From Bdellovibrionales bacterium CG10_big_fil_rev_8_21_14_0_10_45_34 (GTDB lineage Bacteria; Bdellovibrionota; Bdellovibrionia; Bdellovibrionales; 1-14-0-10-45-34): 64,000 nucleotides of DNA. The notes below the pieces were generated by a model, which saw only the letters and a list, made by a program, of their open reading frames with translations, had not been told where the DNA came from and ran no database searches. The stretch lies in the NCBI GenBank assembly GCA_002778785.1, contig PEZS01000016.1, forward strand, positions 241,106 to 305,105. The letters run 5' to 3'. The position numbers and the translations under genes were made by a program. This document shows positions 43,530-52,493 of this stretch, piece by piece (position 1 is the first letter of the stretch; every line of letters begins with the position of its first letter).

Positions 43530-46406
43530 TTACTTTCCTAAGAACAACTCACTACAACTCTTGCCAGCCGCGCCCGATGGCTTAGAAGACTTCGCAGGAA
43601 CTGAGGTAACTGGAATAACTGGCGCCTCAGCTTTTAGTCTTGCGGCAACGCCATAATTTGAATCACGGTAAATTTCTGCGCTATGAACGCCTGTCAAACC
43701 ATTGCCGTCTCGGATCTGTTTTGCGATTGCATCCATACGAATTTGCAAAACCTCTTGGATACGTTGTGAGTTAACTTCTTGGCGACCTACCCGCATCACC
43801 TGGGCCAATACCTGAACCCCAAGTTTAAAAAAGTCAGCTCTGCTGACTGTCTTTCGCAAGTTATCCAACATTGCGGGACCGTAATACAGTAACAGAGCCG
43901 GATCGCCTTTGAAGCCTGTCGCAGAAAACTCGCGTTCTAAAGTCATTCGATCATTCGCTGGGAGTTTTTGTAGGGCTTGAAACAACTCTTCACCGTCAGC
44001 CGCTGTTTGACAACGAAACATCAGGCCAACGCGAGTCATCCAAAGAGCGCGGCTGCTATCAGGCATTATGCTTGAACTTCTTTGACGAAGGAACTCTTGA
44101 TAAGTTGCCTTTATTGATTCTTCTGAATTTGTCATGCCCTCGATGCCGGTCATCGCCGTTCTAATTCCAGCATAGGTCGGTTCTGTCAATACCAGCGAGC
44201 CATTGATGTTGTCTTGCCCACGGGCGGCAGCGATTTTTAGAATTGAAGTCGCCAAGTAAAAGTCCCGCGCGTCTTTTGAGCGATTGGCATGTTCTTTCAA
44301 AAGTCTGGCTGGAGCTTCGCCCTGAGCAAGTTGTGCAAGGTTAAATTCTTTTTCAAAACTGTTAACGACCATCTGTCTTTGAAATTCATCGAGACGCTGA
44401 TAGGTCGGCGAGATGAATGGATAAAGTCTTAGCAGTTCAGACATGACACGTTGATGGTTTGTCTCCTGAATGCCCGATGATTTTTTAAGGTACGAAATTG
44501 CGGCTTCCGATTTTCCGATATTATTAAAAATTAAAAACGAAAACAATGCGTCTCGCATAGACGGATTGAATGCCACTCGCCGAACAAGTTTTGAAATTTC
44601 TAAGAACGACTCTCGGCTCAGCCGAATATTTTCGGGCTGTCCGTGAACGAAGCCATCGTAATCGCCCGCGATAAGCCGTTTGAACAACAACAAGGCGGCG
44701 ATGGTGCGATCAAACTCAGGATACGGCTTATTGAACAACGACGTGGCTAAGGATTGCTCCAAAGCCTGGGGCACTGATCCAACTTGCTTCGGATAGGTCG
44801 CTTCATTTTTAGAACCGAGCCAGCCAAGCTCAGGAGTCAGAGTCACTCGTTCGGTGGTGGATACCAACTTGGCGGCGATAGCTTCAGGTGTGGCAACCAC
44901 GCCTTCTGTTAACAGAATCAATTCTGGATAGGATTCCAAGACTACGCGAATCAACTCTTGATCCGTGACGCTTTCAACACGTCGATAGAGGTCTCTTAAC
45001 TTACGAGTACGGCTTTCGTATTTTCTTTGGATCGCAGGAATCTCTAATCCTCTCACCAAGCGCAGCGGTCCGCGTTTGTAACCCATGTTTTCAAATTTCT
45101 TTGTTGGGTCCGAATCAAAACGAGGATCTTTCGTAAGTTGCAAAGCAACCGCTTCTGTTTCTGGATCAAGTCCAACATCTCTAACTAAAACAACAGGAAC
45201 TTGCTTTGTTAGCGCGGATTGAACAATGCCTGCGTCTCTTGCTTCTCCTCGCAAAGCAACGACCTCGATTTTCTGTTTGAGTTCGTTATCCGAAAAAATT
45301 GAATCAACGGCACCATCGGCACCAATGACGACTGAATCCTTGCGATTTGGATTTTTGGCAAGTTCTGCGGAAATCCAGTCCCGTGCGCGACCGACGCCTT
45401 CTTGATGGGTCAAAATAAACAGCGTATCGGAACTATATGTTGAAGTAATTTGATCGATGTATGACTTCAAGAGAGAAAAGTCCTCATATCCAAGGCGTCC
45501 ATATCCAGCGAGAACGACGGTTCGTCGGTGACTTTTTGCCAAAGAAAATAGCTCAGCAGAAGATGACAAGGTAATATCAGTTGGCTTCGGGACAGCCAAA
45601 CCCAGTTGTCCTGTAAGATCGAAGTGTGTCGGCACTTTTTTGCCGCGAATCTGAACTGATTTAACGGCCGGAGAAATTCCATTCTCGATTTCCAAAGTTA
45701 AGTCTGCATAAGCAGATAAGTATTCAACTGACTCTCGAACGCCAGAAGACATTTTAATAACAAGATCTTTCGGCACAAACCGTCCAGTTACTTTGCCCCT
45801 TGCTTCCACTCGCTGAAGCAAAATTTCTTCAGGAGCATTGACCGAAATAATTGAAATCGCATACTCGGGGTGCGATTGTCGGATGCGACGAAATTCAGAA
45901 ACCCACCAGTCTTTTCCTAAAAGTGTTCCATCGACAATGATGTTCTTTTTTGAACGTAGAGCCTGCTCAAAGAGTTGCTCCTGAATATGCCCTGATTCAC
46001 GGTGAACAAGTGACGCTGCATCTTCGGGCTTCGTTTGCTTAAGGTCTTTGTATTCGGGAATATCCTCTTTGATTGCATCTGGATCGATCCAGATGAACCT
46101 TGATACATCCAACAGGTCGAGCTTTTCTAAGGCCGACGCAACAAATGATTTTCCTGCTCCTGCGGGGCCGGCGGTAAAAATCAGGCGTGGCCTTTCATCT
46201 GACGAGCCAGCTTGCATTCTAACGTCGACAATTTTTTTATGGAGCGCTGCTCTTAATGGAAGGTAAGTAAATTGCCATTGACCCGTTTGGGTTGCGAATT
46301 GAGATGCAGTATCTTGCGCATCAGCAGCAAACGAAAAAGCAGAAGACAGCACGATAAGTGCGAAGAGAAAGTGTCTTGTGTGCTTTTTTAAAACTGCCAA
46401 AGCCAT
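43530..46406 (-). CDS. Exported zeta-toxin-domain multidomain protein
   Basis: This is a 958-residue protein. A signal peptide spans about 1-28 (HFLFALIVLSSAFSFAADA). A zeta/PezT-type kinase domain follows at about 70-240: Walker A GPAGAGKS at 80-87, IDPDAIKEDIPEY, and KNIIVDGTLLGKD. A Rossmann-like segment at about 285-430 (RTVVLAGYGRLGY) comes next. A large helical region (about 470-900) is shared with the upstream gene product. It ends in SCSELFLGK. Zeta toxins phosphorylate UDP-N-acetylglucosamine-type precursors; export suggests action in periplasm or in another cell. It lies 11 bp after the paralogue gene. Confidence 0.75.
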   Translation of the reverse strand: MALAVLKKHTRHFLFALIVLSSAFSFAADAQDTASQFATQTGQWQFTYLPLRAALHKKIVDVRMQAGSSDERPRLIFTAGPAGAGKSFVASALEKLDLLDVSRFIWIDPDAIKEDIPEYKDLKQTKPEDAASLVHRESGHIQEQLFEQALRSKKNIIVDGTLLGKDWWVSEFRRIRQSHPEYAISIISVNAPEEILLQRVEARGKVTGRFVPKDLVIKMSSGVRESVEYLSAYADLTLEIENGISPAVKSVQIRGKKVPTHFDLTGQLGLAVPKPTDITLSSSAELFSLAKSHRRTVVLAGYGRLGYEDFSLLKSYIDQITSTYSSDTLFILTHQEGVGRARDWISAELAKNPNRKDSVVIGADGAVDSIFSDNELKQKIEVVALRGEARDAGIVQSALTKQVPVVLVRDVGLDPETEAVALQLTKDPRFDSDPTKKFENMGYKRGPLRLVRGLEIPAIQRKYESRTRKLRDLYRRVESVTDQELIRVVLESYPELILLTEGVVATPEAIAAKLVSTTERVTLTPELGWLGSKNEATYPKQVGSVPQALEQSLATSLFNKPYPEFDRTIAALLLFKRLIAGDYDGFVHGQPENIRLSRESFLEISKLVRRVAFNPSMRDALFSFLIFNNIGKSEAAISYLKKSSGIQETNHQRVMSELLRLYPFISPTYQRLDEFQRQMVVNSFEKEFNLAQLAQGEAPARLLKEHANRSKDARDFYLATSILKIAAARGQDNINGSLVLTEPTYAGIRTAMTGIEGMTNSEESIKATYQEFLRQRSSSIMPDSSRALWMTRVGLMFRCQTAADGEELFQALQKLPANDRMTLEREFSATGFKGDPALLLYYGPAMLDNLRKTVSRADFFKLGVQVLAQVMRVGRQEVNSQRIQEVLQIRMDAIAKQIRDGNGLTGVHSAEIYRDSNYGVAARLKAEAPVIPVTSVPAKSSKPSGAAGKSCSELFLGK

Positions 46407-46417
46407 AAACTAACTTC

Positions 46418-48742
46418 CTATCTTGAAATCGCGGCTAAATGATCCGCTACGTTCATAAAGAAGATTCCCGCCATGCTTTGATCAACATGCACAAAAGGAT
46501 TCCACGGATTTCTTCCATCAACCACGACGCGAGAAGGGATCGGAAGAACTTGAAGTCCTAATTGACCGGTTAAAGCACGTTGCCATGTTAGCGGTGTTTT
46601 ACCGAAGCGCGCGTCGTTGGCGCCGGTCATATCCCATTTTGTATAAATCTGGAGAACTTGGGTTGATTGAGTTTGGTTAAGTTGAAAATATCTGGCTCCG
46701 GCAGAACCTAAAATAGCGCTGGCGTTATTTGGAGAATCAATTCCGGCAGCAACAATCGTCGAAATTTTATTTTGAACTGGCACTTCGCCGATAGCCGACA
46801 ACACTCTTAAATCTTGGTCAGGAGTCGATTTTGCGCTGTTGAGTTGAGACGATGCTTTGATGGGATAAAGAGCGTCGCCGCCTGTGTCCACTGTGATAAT
46901 CGTATCCACTCCTCGGAGCTGTTGGTTCAAGGAATTAAGTTGTCCAACCAAAGTGCCGTTCTGGCGATCCATGACCAAAAACATTGGCACTTCGTCACTC
47001 GGAAGATTTTCGAGAAACCTTCCGCTTCCAGTTGTTTGCGGCAAAATTCTATAAGTGCCATTAACAACTTCTCCGCCATGCTGTGATACGGTTCTATCTT
47101 CGCCATCACGTCCATTGAGGCCTTGAGAAGCCGTCTTTTCGGTTCTCACTGAAGCGACGTAGACAAGTTCTTTACCGGCATTTTTCAAAAGTAAGCCAAG
47201 TTGCGCTGCCTGAATTCCATCTGAACCGCCACCAATTCCGATAACAGCAACACGATGGCCAGGAATCTCTGACAAGCTATTCAGGGGTGTGAATTTAGCT
47301 GAGTCAATAACTTGGCGATCAACTAATTTTGCTTCGCCATCTTTCGCAACAAGATCAATTTCAAATTTCTTAGTAACTAACTGCTCTGGAGTTTTTCCGG
47401 CCTCAGCGATTTTTGAAATCAAAAGCGTGAAGACGCCATCGCCGTTGCGCCCTTTAATTGTGACCCTCGCTTCTTGATAAAGTTGCGCAAGAGTCGTAAG
47501 GCCCAATTGAATGCCTGCATGCTCACTTAAAACTGTCGGATTTGCCTTTGAATAAGCGAGAATATTTGAAAGCAAAGCTGGCGAATAATAAAGAAGAGTT
47601 CCATATCCGTCGCCGGTGCCGTTGATGTTCATTTCTTTAACTAAGATAGCTTTTGTATTTTGAGGAAGGCCATCAAATGCCGCTGTAATTCTTGATGCCG
47701 TATTGGTGTCTGATACGCGCATCATAGTTAACAAGCGGGTCAATGCGCGTTCTCGTGGAACTTCAACTCGCAATCCAAAAGGACGTCCTTTTTCAGATAA
47801 GAAATAGTTGTAAACATCGACTTCAGATCGGCCCTGAGCCAGTCCTTCGATAGCTTTAATGCCGAGCTTGAATCCGTCATAAGTCGGATTCGACATGACG
47901 ACCGAGCCTTCCCAGTTAACATGGCCCGCAGCTCCGCCAATGTCTGCGACGGCGTGGAGTAAATAGAAATCCAGACTTTCTTTATCTAAGCCCTTTAAGC
48001 CAGAAAGACTTGCGGCAAGGTTTTCACCCTGAATGAACTGGCCGATGTTAAATTTCGGTCTCAAGCCTCGAATCATTTTCTGCTGAGTTGCAGGAGACAA
48101 TCGAGCAAAACTTGGCGAAAGGTCCGGATGATTTTCTAAGGCAATAAGTAAGAGGTTATCGTGATCGACGTCTTTAATGCCCGCGCGTTTTTCAATTTCG
48201 CCGACGATTGATTTGATTTTCCCAAGATCGTTGATCACCATGTACGTAATCATGGCGTCAATATCTTCCGGAGTTTTGAGGATTGAGCGAGTGTAAGATC
48301 GGAGTTCATTAAAATTCTCACGGGTCATTTTAACTGCCGCGTTCTGCGGCTTTGTGAAAGCGTCGTAGTTGCCCTCAAGAATCCATTTGATAAGCAAGAT
48401 TCCAGTCGCAGTTCGATCAAACTCAATATGTTTTTCGCCGAAGATTTTCTCGGAAAGAGACTGAACTTTGTCCGAATTTGCTTTGCCTTCTGGCGTGGCG
48501 TTTACTTTTCCGGTCAGCCACGCGAGTTCAGGGTATTGAACCAACGACATTCGTACGACTTCAATGGGATCGCTTGAGGCAAAAAACTTTCTGACAAACG
48601 ACTTCGGATTTGTAGGCATAGCCTTTTCGCTTCGGGCGCCAGCATTCAGGAAAAGATCCTGGCAGGATATAGCCGCGTGGGCGTGTGGGAGGCTAAGTTG
48701 CAATGACAAAAAAAGGATAGCAACTGTTGAACTTTTAGACAT
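46418..48742 (-). CDS. Exported protein with DUF1152-like domain, paralogue of the zeta-like protein
   Basis: This is a 774-residue protein. Signal peptide MSKSSTVAILFLSLQL..HAHA (about 1-23), then SCQDLFLNAG. The helical region at about 50-420 aligns with the downstream protein (YPELAWLTG, FDRTATGILLIKWILEGNYDAF, GSVVMSNPTYDGFKLGIKAIEG). A C-terminal DUF1152-like Rossmann domain at about 500-760 has GIGGGSDGIQAAQLGLLLKN and VDTGGDALYP. The start at 48742 has GGGAG upstream and begins the signal peptide. It is the first gene of a two-gene unit. Confidence 0.7.
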   Translation of the reverse strand: MSKSSTVAILFLSLQLSLPHAHAAISCQDLFLNAGARSEKAMPTNPKSFVRKFFASSDPIEVVRMSLVQYPELAWLTGKVNATPEGKANSDKVQSLSEKIFGEKHIEFDRTATGILLIKWILEGNYDAFTKPQNAAVKMTRENFNELRSYTRSILKTPEDIDAMITYMVINDLGKIKSIVGEIEKRAGIKDVDHDNLLLIALENHPDLSPSFARLSPATQQKMIRGLRPKFNIGQFIQGENLAASLSGLKGLDKESLDFYLLHAVADIGGAAGHVNWEGSVVMSNPTYDGFKLGIKAIEGLAQGRSEVDVYNYFLSEKGRPFGLRVEVPRERALTRLLTMMRVSDTNTASRITAAFDGLPQNTKAILVKEMNINGTGDGYGTLLYYSPALLSNILAYSKANPTVLSEHAGIQLGLTTLAQLYQEARVTIKGRNGDGVFTLLISKIAEAGKTPEQLVTKKFEIDLVAKDGEAKLVDRQVIDSAKFTPLNSLSEIPGHRVAVIGIGGGSDGIQAAQLGLLLKNAGKELVYVASVRTEKTASQGLNGRDGEDRTVSQHGGEVVNGTYRILPQTTGSGRFLENLPSDEVPMFLVMDRQNGTLVGQLNSLNQQLRGVDTIITVDTGGDALYPIKASSQLNSAKSTPDQDLRVLSAIGEVPVQNKISTIVAAGIDSPNNASAILGSAGARYFQLNQTQSTQVLQIYTKWDMTGANDARFGKTPLTWQRALTGQLGLQVLPIPSRVVVDGRNPWNPFVHVDQSMAGIFFMNVADHLAAISR

Positions 48743-49152
48743 ATGAAACTCCCATACTTGCTCCTGATGCCTGGGATTACAACTCACCGCTCCTTGGTCG
48801 CATTTATCCATGAGTCAATACGGCGTCTACCACACTTGCCCAGAATTGAACAGCGACCGTCATCGCTTGCCTTGCGGCCTTACGCAAAGCTCACTGTTCA
48901 TTTAAAAACCTCGCCTCGGCTTGCTCCAAGCCCCCATAAGGGGCAACTGGAGCAGAAGACGAGTTTCAGCAAGTTGATCCATTTATTTGCTCGGCCTTAA
49001 GCCGACAATCCTCAGTTATTTGCCTTTTTTTATTTAGGTCTTCTTTCAGAAGACTGTACCCCGGGGATACCCCATTCAGCCCAGAATGGCTGATCTCTGG
49101 GGACTTTAGGAAAAATCCATTTATAGACCGTGACCATTAAAAGGGAGGGTCT
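48743..49152. other. Intergenic region between divergent exported-protein and HTH genes
   Basis: It holds inverted repeats GCCCC-CATAA-GGGGC (about 48929-48945) and TCGGC-CTTAA-GCCGA (about 48990-49004), a dyad around 49068-49102, and two copies of ATCCATTTAT (48977-48986, 49115-49124). The second copy is 29 bp before the HTH gene start. This is probably a divergent promoter region; an origin cannot be excluded. Confidence 0.5.
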
Positions 49153-50031
49153 ATGAATGAACAAATTAAGAAACCACGGGAACTACTGCTTTACTACACA
49201 CCAGTCTATAACGTCGTTATTCAAAATTGGCTGTTTAGCCTTGTTGAAAGAACGTTGATCACATTGTTTGCCAGCTATCAAAAGAATGGCTGCGAGTTGA
49301 GCCGCGAAGTTCTTAAAAGACATTGTGAGTGCGGGCCATACCACCTTGAACGCGCGGTTAAGCGACTTGAGTTCATGGGGATAATTGCAGTCCAGCGTGG
49401 CGGTAAGCGAAGCTACAATCCGCCACGACGTGATACCAACCGTTATTTTTTCCAAAACGATCCATATAGCTGGCGAGTGACCAAGGAACTTCAAGACCGC
49501 ATTGCCGAAGAAACTGCGCAGTTGGGTAAAGCGCCACGAACTTTCACACATCAGGGCTACGCCGATAAAAAGGCTTTGGATTACGCCTTTGGACACTCCG
49601 TTCCGGCCTACGCGTGCGGTAAAAAAGGACGGCGGAAACTAAATCAGGCACGACAAAGCGTGGAGAATACCGCCGAAGTTCAAGGGCCGACGACCGACGA
49701 AACAAAGTGGACCAGCAAATCCCAAAAAATTACCGCTGATGACGTACGGTTCAGTTATGTCGCCAGAGAATACTACCGCTACATTGACGATATGAAAACC
49801 GCCGGTGAGTTTTCCGATCACGGCTTTTCAAGCCATCAACTAACCTACTTTGAACGGCTCTATGCCGTTTTCATGGAACGCAGAAAACGGCCCCACAGTG
49901 AAGACGACGTTAAACTTTTTAATAAAATCGCGGACTGGCTCAATGAGAACAAATCAAACTTGGAAATATCAAACGAGCTTGGGCGTTTGGATCAGAAAAT
50001 TAAAAAAGATGGCAGCGAAACGGAGAAATAG
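49153..50031 (+). CDS. Winged-helix DNA-binding protein of the element
   Basis: This 292-residue protein has an N-terminal winged helix-turn-helix (about 15-85: ERTLITLFASYQKNGCELSREVLKRHCECGPYHLERAVKRLEFMGIIAV). The C-terminal half is Lys/Arg-rich with a helical segment ADWLNENKSNLEISNELGRL. The layout resembles plasmid replication-control or phage replication proteins, but no replication motif is seen. GGGAGG precedes the ATG. A 106-bp-like spacing does not apply: the next gene starts 2 bp later, so they are coupled. Confidence 0.55.
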   Translation: MNEQIKKPRELLLYYTPVYNVVIQNWLFSLVERTLITLFASYQKNGCELSREVLKRHCECGPYHLERAVKRLEFMGIIAVQRGGKRSYNPPRRDTNRYFFQNDPYSWRVTKELQDRIAEETAQLGKAPRTFTHQGYADKKALDYAFGHSVPAYACGKKGRRKLNQARQSVENTAEVQGPTTDETKWTSKSQKITADDVRFSYVAREYYRYIDDMKTAGEFSDHGFSSHQLTYFERLYAVFMERRKRPHSEDDVKLFNKIADWLNENKSNLEISNELGRLDQKIKKDGSETEK

Positions 50032-50033
50032 AA

Positions 50034-50366
50034 ATGGAACCCATCAAACTATCCAAGCTAACAAAAGCAGAACTTAAACATAGGCAAGTTCAACCTGTGG
50101 ACGTTGTAAGCTACACGATCCAACTTCTTAACGACCGCTACCCTAAAGTGGAATTGATCGGCGGTCACTGTAAGCTACCGCACGGCCGCGTCGTTCAAAA
50201 AATGGAATGGCACTTGTTCAATGAATGGTGCCGTGCCGAGGAACAATTCAATGTGGAAAAAAAGAATTGGGTCAAAATTGAAGATGAGTTTTACGACGTG
50301 GAAGAAATAGTAATCAAGTTCGCGGCGGCAAAAATTGAAATTGAAAACGACCTTTTAAAAAAATGA
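50034..50366 (+). CDS. Small element protein, paralogue of the 54.2-kb gene
   Basis: This 110-residue protein is of unknown function. It aligns along its length with the product of 54246-54566: KLSKLTKAEL / KLTGLTKGQL, QPVDVVSYT / RPVNVEDYT, YPKVELIGG / FPEVKLLGS, WVKIEDEFYDVEEIV / WVEIDGDFYDVDAVV. It starts 2 bp after the upstream winged-helix gene. Two diverged copies in one element suggest a family specific to such elements. Confidence 0.6.
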   Translation: MEPIKLSKLTKAELKHRQVQPVDVVSYTIQLLNDRYPKVELIGGHCKLPHGRVVQKMEWHLFNEWCRAEEQFNVEKKNWVKIEDEFYDVEEIVIKFAAAKIEIENDLLKK

Positions 50367-50411
50367 ACAAGGGGGCTGAAACGCGACTCCGCGAAAGGAA
50401 GAAACGGAGCT

Positions 50412-50528
50412 TTGTTCCGTGATATTCAATCAGGGGTAGTCATCGTCGGTGTCTTGTTTTTTCTTCTTTTGTTTTTTGGATATGGAATCCTCAAACCCGA
50501 AGCCAAGACCCAGAATGAATGCTATTAA
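50412..50528 (+). CDS. Possible small membrane protein (38 aa)
   Basis: From a TTG at 50412 the frame encodes one hydrophobic helix (VVIVGVLFFLLLFFGYGIL) and a short polar tail. GGAAG lies about 10 nt upstream. The fully hydrophobic segment suggests a real single-span peptide, but the start codon is weak and there is no family match. Confidence 0.3.
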   Translation: MFRDIQSGVVIVGVLFFLLLFFGYGILKPEAKTQNECY

Positions 50529-50594
50529 AACCCACCAAATTGAAACCTCCACTTTATCCCCCTTGCTCGTCCCTTAAATAGATTCCGAGGGATT

Positions 50595-50798
50595 CTAAGG
50601 CCACCAAAGGTCTACGAGGCCAATAAGCCACCACAGAAGCCCTGAAACAGCCAGCATTGCCAGTGCCGGCAGTCCACCCCCAAGCCACAGCCACCCAAGG
50701 CCACCGAATAGGGTTCCAAGCCAATAGATGGCCAACCATTCAATAACGATGGTTTTAACTTTTCGCGGTCGGCCCGCCGTTGGTCGAGTCTGCTTCAT
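50595..50798 (-). CDS. Small two-span membrane protein with a GRPRK tail
   Basis: A 67-residue protein with a basic N-terminus (TRPTAGRPRKVK) and two Trp/Gly/Leu-rich hydrophobic segments (about 18-37, 41-64). It is divergent from the winged-helix gene at 50855, and the two share an inverted repeat. There is no strong Shine-Dalgarno. Function unknown. Confidence 0.4.
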   Translation of the reverse strand: MKQTRPTAGRPRKVKTIVIEWLAIYWLGTLFGGLGWLWLGGGLPALAMLAVSGLLWWLIGLVDLWWP

Positions 50799-50843
50799 GT
50801 AGAGTAAATGGATTGCTCGCGCGACTGATCCATTTACTTCTAC
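50799..50843. promoter_or_regulatory. Inverted repeat between divergent element genes
   Basis: GTAGAGTAAATGGAT (50799-50813) and ATCCATTTACTTCTAC (50828-50843) are complementary except for one inserted base. They fill the space between the divergent 50798 and 50855 genes, as a shared operator would. Confidence 0.5.
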
Positions 50844-50854
50844 GGAGGTCAGTT

Positions 50855-51259
50855 ATGGAACTTGAACACATGAACATTATTTTGCTGAACAAAAAATTTC
50901 TGTCCGAGGTCGGACTTAGGCTTTTAATTTATGCCCAACTTGCCCGTGAGGTCTCGGGCATAGGTAACGAAAAACGAATCGTATTTCTAAGCCGTCGCCG
51001 CATCTGCAAAAGGCTTTCAATATCAATGGGCGCCTGCCGTTCGGCCATCCGGCAACTCATCGGCTACGGCTTTATCATTATGTGCGACAGTCGTGGGAAT
51101 AAGATCGAAGATTTCTCTTCTAATTATATTTTCATCAATCCAAAAGAAAAGCTCAATCACGATAAGATCAAATCTATTTTAGATTTGATCGAGAAGTCCA
51201 AACAGACAAGCGCGGGATCGGTGGATGATCGCGCGGTTGGACTGTTTGACGATATTTAG
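50855..51259 (+). CDS. Winged-helix protein of the element
   Basis: A 134-residue protein with a winged helix around residues 10-80 (LRLLIYAQLAREVSG ... RRRICKRLSISMGACRSAIRQLIGYGFIIMC). The ATG at 50855 has GGAGG 6 nt upstream. It is similar in architecture to the N-terminus of the 49153 product. It may be a regulator acting at the inverted repeat just upstream. Confidence 0.55.
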   Translation: MELEHMNIILLNKKFLSEVGLRLLIYAQLAREVSGIGNEKRIVFLSRRRICKRLSISMGACRSAIRQLIGYGFIIMCDSRGNKIEDFSSNYIFINPKEKLNHDKIKSILDLIEKSKQTSAGSVDDRAVGLFDDI

Positions 51260-51283
51260 GAGAGGTGGAGATACATAAAGTAT

Positions 51284-51305
51284 ATCCAGAATAATTATTC
51301 TGGAT
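51284..51305. promoter_or_regulatory. 22-bp perfect palindrome
   Basis: The arm ATCCAGAATAA (51284-51294) is followed directly by its complement (51295-51305). There is no loop and no T-run, so a dimeric protein site is more likely than a terminator. Confidence 0.5.
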
Positions 51306-51423
51306 TGCTATTAGGTGCGCGTGTCGTTTGATGACCGTGGAGCGTTGGTAAATCCATTTAACTTTGAAAGATGCAGTTCAATTTTTGTAATTGCGTCTCG
51401 AAAAAAAAGAAAGGAGCATTTTT

Positions 51424-51645
51424 ATGAGCTTAAAAGAAAAGATAAACTGGTATCCGTTCGTTGAATTGCCTGACTACAAAATCCGTTACCTCATTCGTGA
51501 TTCAGCAAAAGACCCTATCGCGGTTCTACGATTTGATGACGACGGAACACCTCATCTAAGGTATCTCAAGCCCATACCGCCGGGCCTTGAGATACCTATT
51601 CTGGACTTTGTGAATGACAGCCGAAAACTTCTTTTCGAACATTAG
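51424..51645 (+). CDS. Small hypothetical element protein
   Basis: A 73-residue protein of mixed composition (INWYPFVELPDYKIRYLIRDS ... FVNDSRKLLFEH). The ATG at 51424 has AAAGGAG 9 nt upstream. It converges on the 51642 gene, with a 4-nt overlap of their stops. The upstream region has ATCCATTTA (51352-51360). No family recognised. Confidence 0.45.
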   Translation: MSLKEKINWYPFVELPDYKIRYLIRDSAKDPIAVLRFDDDGTPHLRYLKPIPPGLEIPILDFVNDSRKLLFEH

Positions 51646-52220
51646 CTTGCATAGTGTTCTTTAACTTCACGACCAACAGCCAGGAAGCACCAGTTTACAA
51701 ACTCTTCGTCAACTTCACGCATGATCACCGGCAGAAACGGCATCTCGATCCATTGTTTTTCTTTAGCCTCCGACCACTGACCCGCCGTCAACTGGGTGTG
51801 TCGCTCAACTGCCATGTTCGTCAAAAAACTACGGGCGAGGTAATAATCGTCCTTTCCGATTTTGGGCATGAGTTCGTGGTAGCGGTGCGGGAACAGGCTT
51901 TTAGCCGCGACCTTAATTTCCTCCATGTTGGGCTTTCTTGGAAACAGCTCCTTGATATGAAAGTCGTGTCGCATAGGATTGTAGCCGTTCTTTTTAATAT
52001 CAAGTTCACGGTAGCGAGTTTCAATTTCGTGGTCGGACAGATGGACATAGTGAATATGGGGCTTGATCCAAGTTTTGACTGCAAACCCAATGTGCTTGAT
52101 GATTCCCACAATCAACGTTTTCAAAGCGACCGCCACACAGATCATCAGCCATGCGCCTCCGATCATTGGAACCGCGACCATCAGTAACCCTGGTATTGCT
52201 ATTAGTAATGTCGCTATCAT
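51642..52220 (-). CDS. Hypothetical membrane-anchored element protein
   Basis: A 192-residue protein with a hydrophobic N-terminus (about 1-50, two spans: TLLIAIPGLLMVAVPMIGGAWLMICVAVAL is the core pattern, split here by residues 18-22). A soluble charged region follows with Arg/Glu/Lys-rich helices. The start at 52220 follows GGAGG 6 nt upstream. It is the last gene of an XRE-lipoprotein-76aa-192aa unit. Function unknown. Confidence 0.5.
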   Translation of the reverse strand: MIATLLIAIPGLLMVAVPMIGGAWLMICVAVALKTLIVGIIKHIGFAVKTWIKPHIHYVHLSDHEIETRYRELDIKKNGYNPMRHDFHIKELFPRKPNMEEIKVAAKSLFPHRYHELMPKIGKDDYYLARSFLTNMAVERHTQLTAGQWSEAKEKQWIEMPFLPVIMREVDEEFVNWCFLAVGREVKEHYAS

Positions 52221-52247
52221 AAAATCCTCCGTTCCTATCGCAGGCAA

Positions 52248-52478
52248 CTAAACCCGCTTTTTTGCTTCCCTGATTTCGTGGTCTTCAATTTCGCGGGCGA
52301 CCTGCATCACATCTTTGCGGATTTCTTTCATGATGAGGCCCAGTCCATACCAGAGATCGAGTTCATCCAGTTCCATTAGTTGATCGTCTTGCTGATTTTC
52401 AAGAAGGTGCTCAAGGGATTTAAGCTTGAAGCAACATTCTCGAAGTTTCACATAGTCTGGTTTCTTTGATTGTTTCAT
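52248..52478 (-). CDS. Small coiled-coil-like element protein
   Basis: A 76-residue, mostly helical, charged protein (LRECCFKLKSLEHLLENQQ, MQVAREIEDHEIREAKKRV). A GTG start 15 bp upstream is possible. It lies between the lipoprotein gene and the membrane-protein gene in one unit. No family recognised. Confidence 0.45.
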   Translation of the reverse strand: MKQSKKPDYVKLRECCFKLKSLEHLLENQQDDQLMELDELDLWYGLGLIMKEIRKDVMQVAREIEDHEIREAKKRV

Positions 52479-52493
52479 ACCTTTGGCCCTCAC

